Source: Methanobacteriota archaeon (GTDB lineage Archaea > Methanobacteriota > Methanobacteria > Methanobacteriales > Methanobacteriaceae). Taken from it: a stretch of DNA of 10,371 nucleotides. Shown piece after piece: positions 1 to 6,457 of this stretch. The position numbers were made by a program, and so were the translations under genes. The DNA is taken from NCBI GenBank assembly GCA_023430285.1, contig JAEZAV010000109.1, positions 1 to 10,371 of the forward strand. The letters run 5' to 3'. The notes beneath the pieces were generated by a model that was not told where the DNA came from, ran no database searches, and saw nothing but the letters and a program-made list of their open reading frames with translations. How positions within the stretch are numbered: position 1 is the first letter of the stretch; every line of letters begins with the position of its first letter.

Positions 1-1
1 A

Positions 2-577
2 AACCAAAAACTGATACAAACAGCACAAGACGCCCTAGAAAGTGCAATAACTACCATAAAAGCCGGAGTAGAACTCGGACAAATAGGCACAGCAATCGAA
101 GAAACAATCACAAAAAACGGATTGAACACTATTCCAAGTCTGGCAGGTCATGAACTTGATCAATACGTACTTCACTCCGGCATATCAGTGCCCAACATAA
201 AGGAAGAAAACCATCATAAAATTGAAGAGGGTGATGTGTTGGCAATAGAACCCTTCGTCACTAATGGTTCAGGACTTTTGAAAGATGTGAATGAAACTAA
301 TATTTTCAAATTTTTAAAAGATCGTCCGATGCGTATGGTTCATGCCAAAAAGCTTCTTAGTAACATAGTGCGCGATTATGGAACTCTGGAATTTTGTCAG
401 AGGTGGTTAATAAACGAGAACAATAAGAACCATGTAACTATGGCCCTGAGACAACTAATCAACTCTGGGGCAATATATCCATACCATGTTCTCAAAGAAA
501 AAAGCAATGCAAGGGTAGCTCAAGCTGAACACACGGTAATAGTAGAATCAGATGGATGCAAAGTCATAACATTATAA
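2..577 (+). CDS. map: Type II methionine aminopeptidase, C-terminal part (5' end outside window)
   Basis: This is the last 191 residues of a cytoplasmic metalloprotease that removes the initiator methionine from new proteins. The frame is open from base 2, so the gene starts upstream; the archaeal enzyme is usually about 300 residues. Three of the five expected metal ligands are visible: the His of a GHELDQYVLHSG motif (codon 149-151), the Glu of AIEPF (248-250) and the Glu of QAEHTVIV near the C-terminus (527-529). The two Asp ligands would lie before the window. The roughly 60-residue segment between IEPF and QAEHT, with a winged-helix-like sequence (FCQRWLINENN...ALRQLINSGAIYPY), is the insertion that marks type II enzymes. 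The TTG at 122 falls inside the conserved domain and is not the real start. The gene converges on frhB. A T-rich stretch at 597-604 could end its transcript. Assignment is from motif recognition; the family call is secure. Confidence 0.93.
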   Translation, partial: NQKLIQTAQDALESAITTIKAGVELGQIGTAIEETITKNGLNTIPSLAGHELDQYVLHSGISVPNIKEENHHKIEEGDVLAIEPFVTNGSGLLKDVNETNIFKFLKDRPMRMVHAKKLLSNIVRDYGTLEFCQRWLINENNKNHVTMALRQLINSGAIYPYHVLKEKSNARVAQAEHTVIVESDGCKVITL

Positions 578-604
578 TTAATTTCAAAAATCAGTATTTT
601 TTCT

Positions 605-653
605 TTGAATTAAAAAAAATAAAATATAAAGTACAGAATTGAATCCTGTACTT
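605..653 (-). terminator. Hairpin plus U-tract terminator of the frh operon
   Basis: A perfect 8-bp inverted repeat, AAGTACAG (629-636) and CTGTACTT (646-653), with a 9-nt loop lies 17 bp beyond the frhB stop codon. Read on the minus strand it is followed by a long U-rich tract (positions 625 down to 605, including eight consecutive T). Archaeal termination depends mainly on the U-tract; the hairpin may stabilise the 3' end or block read-through into the convergent methionine aminopeptidase gene. Confidence 0.7.
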
Positions 654-669
654 AATTTATTGTTTTCCC

Positions 670-1554
670 TTAGACGTTTGCGAGTGGATCTTCCTTCTCG
701 CTGCTTGCCTTGAATGGAACAGGTAGACCCATGTCTTTTCGTCTGTCGATCTCTTTCATCGCTTTCTCTTTCTTCTGAGTTGCGAGTTTTGTGAGTATTT
801 CTAGACCGAATTTTCCGGTGTCTACTGGTTTGGTTTCTATTACACCTGCTTCTACAGCTGCTTTGAAGACTGTTTCTCCTGCATCTGTTCTGGTGAATAC
901 AGTTGACCAACCGTCTGGTGATCCAACTGAACCTGTTGATACATCTGCTAATTCAGCAACGTAGTCAAGACATACTTTACATCCGCTCTGTTCGTAACCG
1001 TGGGTTTCTTTGAGTGGGATTGAAAGTACATCGTCTGCAGTGTATACCCAGAATTTACCTTTTCCTATGTCCATTTTTTCTACTAGCTCTGGGCTAACTC
1101 CCATCTTCTCAGAAATGAATGTCTGAAGTGATGCGAATGGGAAGTTCTCCATACAGAATATACCTGTTAGAAGAGCTATTTTATCTGCGAGGAATCTCAC
1201 ACCAAATGGATAAGACTGCATTTTTCTGATACCCATGGTTTGACATGGGATTGCAACTGTACCAACTTTTTCAAGTCCGTACTGCCTTACAGCTTTTTTC
1301 AGCATTAATACGTTTGGTGAGAATGTGTACTTAGTTCCTGCTGCTGCTAATATTTCATCAGCTGTTTGTGCAACCATAGGTTCTGGTTTCCAGAAGTCCT
1401 TTCCTGGTCCTGCAACAACTGCACCATCTATGAGTTTTTCCTCGAGGGCATAGCAGAATAGAGCAGAAACAATTCCTCCGTCCTGTGCGATCTTCTGAAT
1501 TTCTTTGTCAGTTGATCTTGCAGTAACAACTTCTTTGTATGTTCCTAATACCAT
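670..1554 (-). CDS. frhB: Coenzyme F420-reducing hydrogenase, beta subunit FrhB
   Basis: FrhB is the F420-interacting subunit of the cytoplasmic F420-reducing [NiFe] hydrogenase. It binds FAD and a [4Fe-4S] cluster and passes electrons from FrhG to coenzyme F420. The 294-residue protein (MVLGTYKEVVTARSTDKEIQ...) has the features of the FrhB/FdhB/FpoF family: the N-terminal QKIAQDGGIVSALF segment (about 20-33), the AAGTKYTFSPN stretch (about 71-81), the VAIPCQTMGIRKM motif (about 100-112), and a Cys-containing segment GCKVCLDYVAELADVSTGSVG in the second half. The ATG at 1554 is preceded by a strong AGGAGG eight bases upstream that touches the frhG stop codon, so translation is probably coupled to frhG. 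It is the last gene of frhADGB and is followed by a hairpin terminator. The C-terminus (about 13 residues, rich in Lys, Glu and Ser) is probably flexible. Confidence 0.96.
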   Translation of the reverse strand: MVLGTYKEVVTARSTDKEIQKIAQDGGIVSALFCYALEEKLIDGAVVAGPGKDFWKPEPMVAQTADEILAAAGTKYTFSPNVLMLKKAVRQYGLEKVGTVAIPCQTMGIRKMQSYPFGVRFLADKIALLTGIFCMENFPFASLQTFISEKMGVSPELVEKMDIGKGKFWVYTADDVLSIPLKETHGYEQSGCKVCLDYVAELADVSTGSVGSPDGWSTVFTRTDAGETVFKAAVEAGVIETKPVDTGKFGLEILTKLATQKKEKAMKEIDRRKDMGLPVPFKASSEKEDPLANV

Positions 1555-1566
1555 TTTCTCGTCCTC

Positions 1567-2352
<786 letters not shown>

Positions 2353-2355
2353 AGG

Positions 2356-2826
2356 CTAAACCTCTATTTCTTTTAAAATTATTTCGATGGCCTTTGGAAT
2401 TGCATTTTCCACACTTTCTGTTAAACCCAATTCTATGTTGGGGGCAGAGACCGATTCTGGTTGGACTCCAATTACCATAACTTCACATACTTTGCTAAGA
2501 TCGTGCAACGGTTGGTTTACTGGCCAAGAATGCATATTTTCGTATGCACCTTTAGGGAGTTCTTTTACATCAAAAACCCTGAGTGTCCCTGGTTCTGCAC
2601 CGAAATCAACGATGTCCACAACGATCATCTTTTTCCAAGTTTCATGGGGTAAGGAAAATACGAAATGTGGACCCCCTGTTCCGGCATCTATAGTCATTGT
2701 GTTGTCAGGAAGCGGATTTTCTTCTGAAAGCTTATCTATAGCTTCTATAACTGCAGGACCAAATCCATCGTCCTGAAACAGTATGTTACCGCACCCAACA
2801 ATTAATATCTCTGCTTCGTATGGCAT
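2356..2826 (-). CDS. frhD: FrhA-processing endopeptidase FrhD (HycI/HyaD family, M52)
   Basis: FrhD is the maturation protease that clips the C-terminal tail of the FrhA precursor once the Ni-Fe centre is in place. The 156-residue protein begins MPYEAEILIVGCGNILFQDDG, the N-terminal signature of hydrogenase maturation proteases. Acidic and histidine residues that could bind the guiding Ni ion are D19/D20, D71 or D74 (VVDIVDFG) and H99 or H108 (MHSWPVNQPLH); I infer these positions from family resemblance. The frame stays open upstream into frhA, but the ATG at 2826 is preceded by AAGGGAA right after the frhA stop (10-nt gap) and starts the conserved domain, so it is the preferred start. It lies in the operon between the subunit it processes and frhG. 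Confidence 0.94.
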   Translation of the reverse strand: MPYEAEILIVGCGNILFQDDGFGPAVIEAIDKLSEENPLPDNTMTIDAGTGGPHFVFSLPHETWKKMIVVDIVDFGAEPGTLRVFDVKELPKGAYENMHSWPVNQPLHDLSKVCEVMVIGVQPESVSAPNIELGLTESVENAIPKAIEIILKEIEV

Positions 2827-2836
2827 TTTAATTCCC

Positions 2837-4054
2837 TTAAATCCTGACCATTTCGTTTTTAATGACGCTCTTGTCTTCGTCATCCACAACTATTACGTGG
2901 GTTGCGCATGAGAGACATGGGTCGTATGCTCTAATAACGTGAGGTCCGAATTCGTGGTGGAAGCCTTCTGTTGCAGGTCCCATGGTTGGTATGTTCCAGG
3001 TTGTTGGAACTAAACAGCTGTAGAACTGAGTCTTACCATCTGCTATCTGGGCCATGTGAACATCCATTCCCCTTGGTCCTTCAATAGCACCAATACCTAA
3101 CTTGTTGGTACCGGTAACATCGTAATCAGCCATTACTGGTGCAGATGTGTCGAGTTCAGCAAGTAAATCCACAATCTTGGATATGTTGGTTTTCATTTCC
3201 ATAGCTCTTGCTATGTGCTGTGCAACAACACCTTTTTCATTGTAGCTACCGAATACTGCTGCCCTAGCCCTTGGGCCTACTTCTACATTCCTACCATCGT
3301 ATAATGGTATGGTTGAGCATGCTCTTTTACCCACTTCAGGATCATCGTACCATGTTTCAGGCATGATTTCTGTGAACCTGTCTAAATCGAACTTGGTTCT
3401 GTCACCGTAGAGAGGATGGGTTGCTAAAGTTGGTACGTTTACCACACCTAATCCGTCTGGTAAGTCTTTATCAGCAATTAAACCAATCATAAGGTCTACA
3501 TGTGCGTCAATTTTTGGTATGAGTGCTTTGGTTCTAGCGTATAACCTTTTTCTTGCGGTTTCACTTATGTTGCTAGCCATTCCACCGATTCTTACGTCGG
3601 CTGGGTGAATTCCTTCTCCTGCAACCATATCTACTACGTACTGAACTGTTTTCCTTATTTCGGATACAGAGTTTATGGCTGTTGCCATTAAGTTTTCAGG
3701 CACAAAGTCGGTTGCAATCAAGAAGTGGTGTATTGCATGGCTGTTAACTGTGTGAGCTGCAAGTGTCATTTCCCTTAACTGTCTTGCTGCTTTTGGTATT
3801 TCAATACCTAAAGAGTCGTCTATAGCTTCTACTGATGCTAGGGTATGAGGTATTGGACAGACACCACAGATTCTCTGTACTATGACAGGTGCTGTTTCTG
3901 GTACTTTTCCAGTTACTATTTTCTCAAGACCTCTAACAGGAGTAATACTAAAGTATCGCCCCTTAGTTACGATTCCTTCATCATCGACGTCCATGACCAA
4001 TTCTGCATGGCCCTCTTGCCGTGATGTTGGCGATATAACTATTTTTTCGCTCAA
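2837..4054 (-). CDS. frhA: Coenzyme F420-reducing [NiFe]-hydrogenase, large (alpha) subunit FrhA
   Basis: FrhA holds the [NiFe] active site that splits H2. With the start chosen here it is 405 residues, the length I recall for Methanothermobacter FrhA. The N-terminal metal motif RICGVCPIPH supplies C63 and C66 with H70, and the C-terminal motif DPCLSCATH supplies C380 and C383 and ends at H386. The 19 residues after that His are the tail expected to be removed by FrhD, encoded next. All four Ni ligands are Cys, with no selenocysteine TGA. I chose the TTG at 4054 (protein begins SEKIVISPTSRQEG) because a full GAGGTGAT ribosome binding site lies at 4059-4066. The alternative GTG at 4063 is part of that site and cannot be the start. 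This is the first gene of the frhADGB operon, with a TATA-rich promoter upstream. Confidence 0.97.
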   Translation of the reverse strand: MSEKIVISPTSRQEGHAELVMDVDDEGIVTKGRYFSITPVRGLEKIVTGKVPETAPVIVQRICGVCPIPHTLASVEAIDDSLGIEIPKAARQLREMTLAAHTVNSHAIHHFLIATDFVPENLMATAINSVSEIRKTVQYVVDMVAGEGIHPADVRIGGMASNISETARKRLYARTKALIPKIDAHVDLMIGLIADKDLPDGLGVVNVPTLATHPLYGDRTKFDLDRFTEIMPETWYDDPEVGKRACSTIPLYDGRNVEVGPRARAAVFGSYNEKGVVAQHIARAMEMKTNISKIVDLLAELDTSAPVMADYDVTGTNKLGIGAIEGPRGMDVHMAQIADGKTQFYSCLVPTTWNIPTMGPATEGFHHEFGPHVIRAYDPCLSCATHVIVVDDEDKSVIKNEMVRI

Positions 4055-4058
4055 ATGT

Positions 4059-4066
4059 ATCACCTC
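4059..4066 (-). promoter_or_regulatory. Ribosome binding site of frhA that fixes a TTG start
   Basis: On the minus strand this reads GAGGTGAT, fully complementary to the 3' end of archaeal 16S rRNA (AUCACCUC). It stands 4 nt before the TTG at 4054, or 6 nt if counted from its GAGGTG core. The in-frame GTG at 4063 lies within the site. Confidence 0.85.
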
Positions 4067-4106
4067 TTGTTTTTAAATAATCTTTTGAACATCAATATTT
4101 CTCTTG

Positions 4107-4131
4107 ATAATATATTATATTATAACCTTTT
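4107..4131 (-). promoter_or_regulatory. Probable TATA box and BRE of the frh operon
   Basis: The minus strand reads AAAAGG followed by TTATAATATAATATATTAT, a purine-rich BRE-like element and a long TATA element. A start site about 25 bp downstream would lie near 4090-4095 and leave a leader of about 35-40 nt containing the frhA ribosome binding site. The exact TATA register within the AT tract cannot be decided from the sequence. Confidence 0.5.
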
Positions 4132-4161
4132 CTTTGAAGAGTAAAGTGCAAAATTTATATA

Positions 4162-4193
4162 CAATGAGGAACTAATCTTCAATTTCCTTATTG
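4162..4193. repeat. Inverted repeat, 10-bp arms, 12-nt spacer (one G-T mismatch)
   Basis: CAATGAGGAA (4162-4171) and TTCCTTATTG (4184-4193) are reverse complements except for one position that would be a G-U pair in RNA. The arm centres are 22 bp apart, about two helical turns. It lies directly next to TTTATATA at 4154-4161 and upstream of the frhA TATA box, where an operator for a dimeric regulator could sit. Confidence 0.55.
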
Positions 4194-4223
4194 AACATGT
4201 GAATTGGTGTGAAATTAAATGGT

Positions 4224-4255
4224 ATTATAGTTATTGATTTTTGCTTAACTATAAT
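4224..4255. repeat. Perfect inverted repeat, 10-bp arms, 12-nt spacer
   Basis: ATTATAGTTA (4224-4233) and TAACTATAAT (4246-4255) are exact reverse complements around a 12-nt spacer that contains five consecutive T. The geometry (arm length, spacer, 22-bp centre distance) equals that of the repeat at 4162-4193 although the sequence differs. It may be an operator or an RNA hairpin. Confidence 0.6.
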
Positions 4256-4370
4256 TATACGATTTTAAGTTCAAAACAATATTACCTGCAATAGGTATAA
4301 ATCCAAATAAGACAATATATTATATTAATAAATTGAAATCTGAGTTTTATCAGTAAAAGAGTTGAAACTG

Positions 4371-4829
4371 ATGTTAGATAAAAAAATATTGATATCAATT
4401 GTTATTGTACTTGTAATTGGTGTTGCAGCAGCAAGCTACCAGGCTACTACCAAAACTCCTGGAGTTTGGCAGTCAAGTGTAGCAGAACAGCAGCTTCCGA
4501 CAGAACAAGGATCAACAGGATCTGATGGTTCATCTGCCCTCACATCAACAAGTTCATCATCTGGAATTGTTCAGAAGGAATCTCAAAGTGGATCAAGTTC
4601 AGGTCAAAGTGGATCAAATGGGATCACAACTGAGCAGGCAAAAGCATTGAAAATTGCGAATGCCGGAATCGCTGATTCATCAGTCACAGCAGGTACCCCC
4701 GTATTAATAGGAACATCAACCTACAAAGTCACATTGTATAATGCCGATGGTGTAGATTCAGGATATTTTATTATTGATACAAATACAGGTAAAATAACTG
4801 AGGGTGCTGGAGGTGCTCCAAATGGTTGA
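4371..4829 (+). CDS. Exported or membrane-anchored PepSY-like small protein
   Basis: The 152-residue protein has three parts. Residues 1-4 (MLDK) and a hydrophobic helix at about 5-21 (ILISIVIVLVIGVAAA) form an uncleaved anchor or signal peptide. Residues about 46-84 are a low-complexity Ser/Gly/Gln/Thr linker. Residues about 85-145 (ITTEQAKALKIANAG... ending in GYFIIDTNTGKI) resemble a PepSY domain, a fold associated with inhibition of extracytoplasmic proteases. That domain call is from pattern resemblance only. I prefer the ATG at 4371; an in-frame TTG at 4362 exists and neither has a strong ribosome binding site. The 3' end overlaps the next gene by 8 bp, and the ribosome binding site of that gene is inside this coding region. 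A 14-nt direct repeat in the linker (4583-4596 and 4604-4617) suggests growth by slippage. The substrate and role are unknown. Confidence 0.8.
   Translation: MLDKKILISIVIVLVIGVAAASYQATTKTPGVWQSSVAEQQLPTEQGSTGSDGSSALTSTSSSSGIVQKESQSGSSSGQSGSNGITTEQAKALKIANAGIADSSVTAGTPVLIGTSTYKVTLYNADGVDSGYFIIDTNTGKITEGAGGAPNG
4583..4617 (+). repeat. 14-nt in-frame direct repeat in the Ser/Gly linker
   Basis: TCAAAGTGGATCAA occurs at 4583-4596 and again at 4604-4617, exactly 21 nt (seven codons) apart, encoding the repeated Gln-Ser-Gly-Ser pattern of the linker. This is what short-tandem expansion of a flexible spacer would leave. Confidence 0.7.
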
Positions 4830-5541
4830 GATGATCGAAACTAAATCTGAATGTTGTAAGATTATATCAGAAGATGTGAAGGATGCCATTGTAATTGAAG
4901 GTTCACCAGAGTTTGGATTAATTGGTAACATCCTAGGATGGTTACTTGTTGAAGAACTCGGCATGAAACAAATAGGTTACATAGATTCAAAGGATTTTCC
5001 ACCACTTGCAGTACTTTATAAAGGAGTTGCAATTCATCCATTCAGGATATACAGTTCCAAGGGAATAGTACTTTTCCTGTCTGATTTCATTGTACCTCCA
5101 GAAGTTTCCTATGATATGTCAACTGCAATAGTTGATTGGATGGAACGAAACAACAGTAAAGAATTTATAACATTTAATAGTATGGTAGTAATGGAGAAGA
5201 GTAACTCTGTTGCAGCAGCAGCAAATTCACAAGATGCTCTCAAAAGACTTGGAGATCTGGAAGTTCCAATCTTACCCTTTGGTAACATCAACGGAATATC
5301 AGGTTCTTTATTGACAAAAACAGCCACTAAAAACATTCCAGGCTCATGCCTGTTCGCTGAAGTGCTTAATCAGTATCCTGATCCTAGAGCAGCAGCAAGT
5401 TTAGTGAATGTTTTAAATAGGATGTTAGATATACAAGTCAATGCGGAACCACTCATAAAAGAGGCAGAGCAAATAGAGGAAAGACTCAAAGAATTAGCAA
5501 AACGCGTTCCAAACGAGCCAGAATCTCCAATTTACAGTTAA
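4822..5541 (+). CDS. PAC2-family protein (proteasome assembly chaperone-like) with HbYX-type C-terminus
   Basis: This 239-residue cytoplasmic protein belongs to the PAC2 superfamily, which includes archaeal PbaA/PbaB proteins that act in 20S proteasome assembly or bind its alpha ring. Visible family marks are the early AIVIEGSPEFGLIGNILGWLL segment (about 22-42), DFPPLAVLYKG (about 58-68) and the Gly/Ser-rich GNINGISGSLL region in the last third. It ends in a charged helix (about 203-231, EAEQIEERLKELAKR) and the residues PIYS. The last three, Ile-Tyr-Ser, fit the hydrophobic-Tyr-any (HbYX) motif by which proteasome partners dock. The ATG at 4822 is chosen because GGAGGTG lies 6 nt upstream; the GTG at 4804 lacks such a site. 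The start overlaps the stop of the PepSY-like gene (4827-4829), so translation is likely coupled. A tRNA begins 8 nt after the stop. It is distinct from the second PAC2 gene at 9114-9887. Confidence 0.88.
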   Translation: MVEMIETKSECCKIISEDVKDAIVIEGSPEFGLIGNILGWLLVEELGMKQIGYIDSKDFPPLAVLYKGVAIHPFRIYSSKGIVLFLSDFIVPPEVSYDMSTAIVDWMERNNSKEFITFNSMVVMEKSNSVAAAANSQDALKRLGDLEVPILPFGNINGISGSLLTKTATKNIPGSCLFAEVLNQYPDPRAAASLVNVLNRMLDIQVNAEPLIKEAEQIEERLKELAKRVPNEPESPIYS

Positions 5542-5549
5542 TTCATAAT

Positions 5550-5625
<76 letters not shown>

Positions 5626-5628
5626 GTA

Positions 5629-5644
5629 ACTTCTTTTTAGAAGT
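5629..5644 (+). other. Short hairpin with T4 loop between the two tRNAs
   Basis: ACTTCT (5629-5634) and AGAAGT (5639-5644) form a 6-bp stem around TTTT, starting 5 nt after the first tRNA. It may be a weak terminator or a processing spacer. The rest of the 67-nt spacer is AT-rich with no clear function. Confidence 0.35.
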
Positions 5645-5690
5645 ATAGTAACTGCCATATGAGGGTTCTGTAAATTTATCATATATTCAA

Positions 5691-5765
5691 GGGCCCGTAG
5701 CCTAGTCTGGATAGGGCATCAGACTCCTAATCTGAAGGTCCGGGGTTCAAATCCCCGCGGGTCCG
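5691..5765 (+). tRNA. tRNA-Arg (anticodon CCU)
   Basis: The 75-nt gene is a close paralogue of the tRNA 67 bp upstream: identical acceptor stem GGGCCCG/CGGGTCC, the same D-arm with one extra loop base (TCTGG in place of TTGG), anticodon stem TCAGA/TCTGA with loop CTCCTAA (anticodon CCU, reads AGG), T-arm CGGGG-TTCAAAT-CCCCG, and discriminator G73. It also has the G3:U70 pair. CCA is not encoded. The pair of genes covers both AGR arginine codons and probably arose by tandem duplication. Confidence 0.97.
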
Positions 5766-5842
5766 CTCTTATTTTATAATTATTCAAAAGAAGAAGTATC
5801 AAATATTTATTTTAAAAATTTGTATCCTGCAGTATCAATCTT

Positions 5843-5875
5843 AAAAAAAAAAAATAATGTGTTGATTTAATCAAC
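5843..5875 (-). terminator. Terminator overlapping the stop codon of the four-helix membrane protein gene
   Basis: A perfect 6-bp inverted repeat GTTGAT-TTA-ATCAAC (5861-5875) contains the TGA stop of the minus-strand gene (5871-5873). On the minus strand it is followed, after six bases, by an unbroken run of twelve T (5854 down to 5843). This is a strong U-tract terminator for that gene. Confidence 0.7.
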
Positions 5876-6266
5876 TCTTATCTTCAGGTACAGCATCCTT
5901 TGAATCAGTTTCTATTCTAACTTGTGCACCGATCACTCCACCAACTACTGCCACGATTATGTAGAGTACACATGACATTATCAGTTGTTGGGCTACGAGA
6001 CCCAAATATGCACCGTATCCATAAAGGGTGTAGGTCACTACCAGTATGAGGGCTACTATGAGAGCTCCAATTACTCCAAACAGCGCCCCATTTATGGCTC
6101 CGGTCTGGTAATTTTCTCCGACCATGAATCCTACCAGTATTCCTATGGCTAGAAATGTGGTGATTGTAGCATCCAAGGTTGAAAGTATATTGGTAACCAC
6201 ATAAAATGCAATTACAGTGATTAACCCTATTATTAGGGGTTTTCTTTTGATCATTTCCTTAACCAT
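5871..6266 (-). CDS. Four-helix membrane protein of unknown function (DUF5518-like)
   Basis: The 131-residue protein has four predicted membrane helices at about 11-28, 34-49, 57-81 and 95-116. Helix 3 is Gly/Ala-rich (GAINGALFGVIGALIVALI) and helix 4 ends in GGVIGAQV. A short positive N-terminus (KEMIKRK) and an acidic C-terminus frame them. Small Gly-rich four-helix proteins like this, often labelled DUF5518, are common in Methanobacteriales and have no known activity; I make this family link from resemblance only. The ATG at 6266 is preceded by GGAGTGAT (6270-6277), which rules out the longer TTG start at 6299. The gene is divergent from the methyltransferase gene and ends in a hairpin plus T12 terminator. 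Confidence 0.78.
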   Translation of the reverse strand: MVKEMIKRKPLIIGLITVIAFYVVTNILSTLDATITTFLAIGILVGFMVGENYQTGAINGALFGVIGALIVALILVVTYTLYGYGAYLGLVAQQLIMSCVLYIIVAVVGGVIGAQVRIETDSKDAVPEDKS

Positions 6267-6293
6267 ATTATCACTCCGCTTTAAGTTTATTAA

Positions 6294-6366
6294 TACCAAA
6301 TATTATTGAACATTACAATTAAATCTATACCAAAGTTGATACCAATTTTGACCAAGATCAGAACCA
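6294..6366. repeat. Iterated TACCAA/ACCAA motifs in the divergent promoter region
   Basis: TACCAAA occurs at 6294-6300 and 6328-6334, TACCAA at 6340-6345, GACCAA at 6350-6355 and AACCA at 6362-6366. The last four ACCA cores begin at 6329, 6341, 6351 and 6363, giving steps of 12, 10 and 12 bp, close to one helical turn each. They lie between two divergent genes and could bind a regulator on one DNA face. Chance in AT-rich sequence is possible. Confidence 0.4.
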
Positions 6367-6400
6367 TGGATATGCAAGAAAATTTCCTTAGACATTGGAT

Positions 6401-6414
6401 GAAATAATATTACC
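6401..6414 (+). promoter_or_regulatory. Possible TATA box of the methyltransferase gene
   Basis: GAAATAATATTACC offers a BRE-like GAAA followed by an AT-rich TATA-like octamer. A start about 25 bp downstream, near 6431, would give a leader of roughly 27 nt carrying the GGAGAT ribosome binding site at 6446-6451. The match to consensus is moderate. Confidence 0.35.
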
Positions 6415-6457
6415 ATCTTAGGAAAGGATGGAAAAAAATAGTTTTGGAGATAAAAAT

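Larger units (their letters stand above)
4055..4370. other. 316-bp divergent intergenic region with inverted repeats and several TATA elements
   Basis: No convincing protein gene lies here. It separates frhA (minus) from the PepSY-like gene (plus). Besides the frhA promoter it holds TTTATATA at 4154-4161 (close to the archaeal consensus when read on plus), two inverted repeats with 10-bp arms and 12-nt spacers (4162-4193 and 4224-4255), a TACCT-5-AGGTA palindrome (4283-4297) that abuts TATAAAT (4296-4302), and an AT-rich near-palindrome with CAAT and ATTG ends (4313-4335). TATAAAT at 4296 would place a plus-strand start near 4325, a leader of about 45 nt for the downstream gene. An untranslated RNA cannot be ruled out. 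Confidence 0.6.

Noticed and set aside
584..910. Minus-strand frame of 108 residues, rich in Arg and Ser, overlapping the frhB 3' end
   Set aside because: It is an alternate frame of frhB with an atypical composition and no start signal; its C-terminus runs through the terminator.
2387..2776. Plus-strand reading frame of 129 residues opposite frhD
   Set aside because: It lies wholly antisense to a clearly conserved maturation protease, has no ribosome binding site and its sequence is low-complexity Ser/Thr/Pro of the kind produced by reading a gene backwards.
2827..2889. Upstream start of frhD within frhA (177 residues)
   Set aside because: The added 21 residues are an alternate reading of the conserved FrhA C-terminus, and a proper ribosome binding site precedes the ATG at 2826.
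4061..4063. GTG as start of frhA (408 residues)
   Set aside because: The GTG is inside the GAGGTGAT ribosome binding site; the TTG nine bases downstream is correctly spaced and gives the usual protein length.
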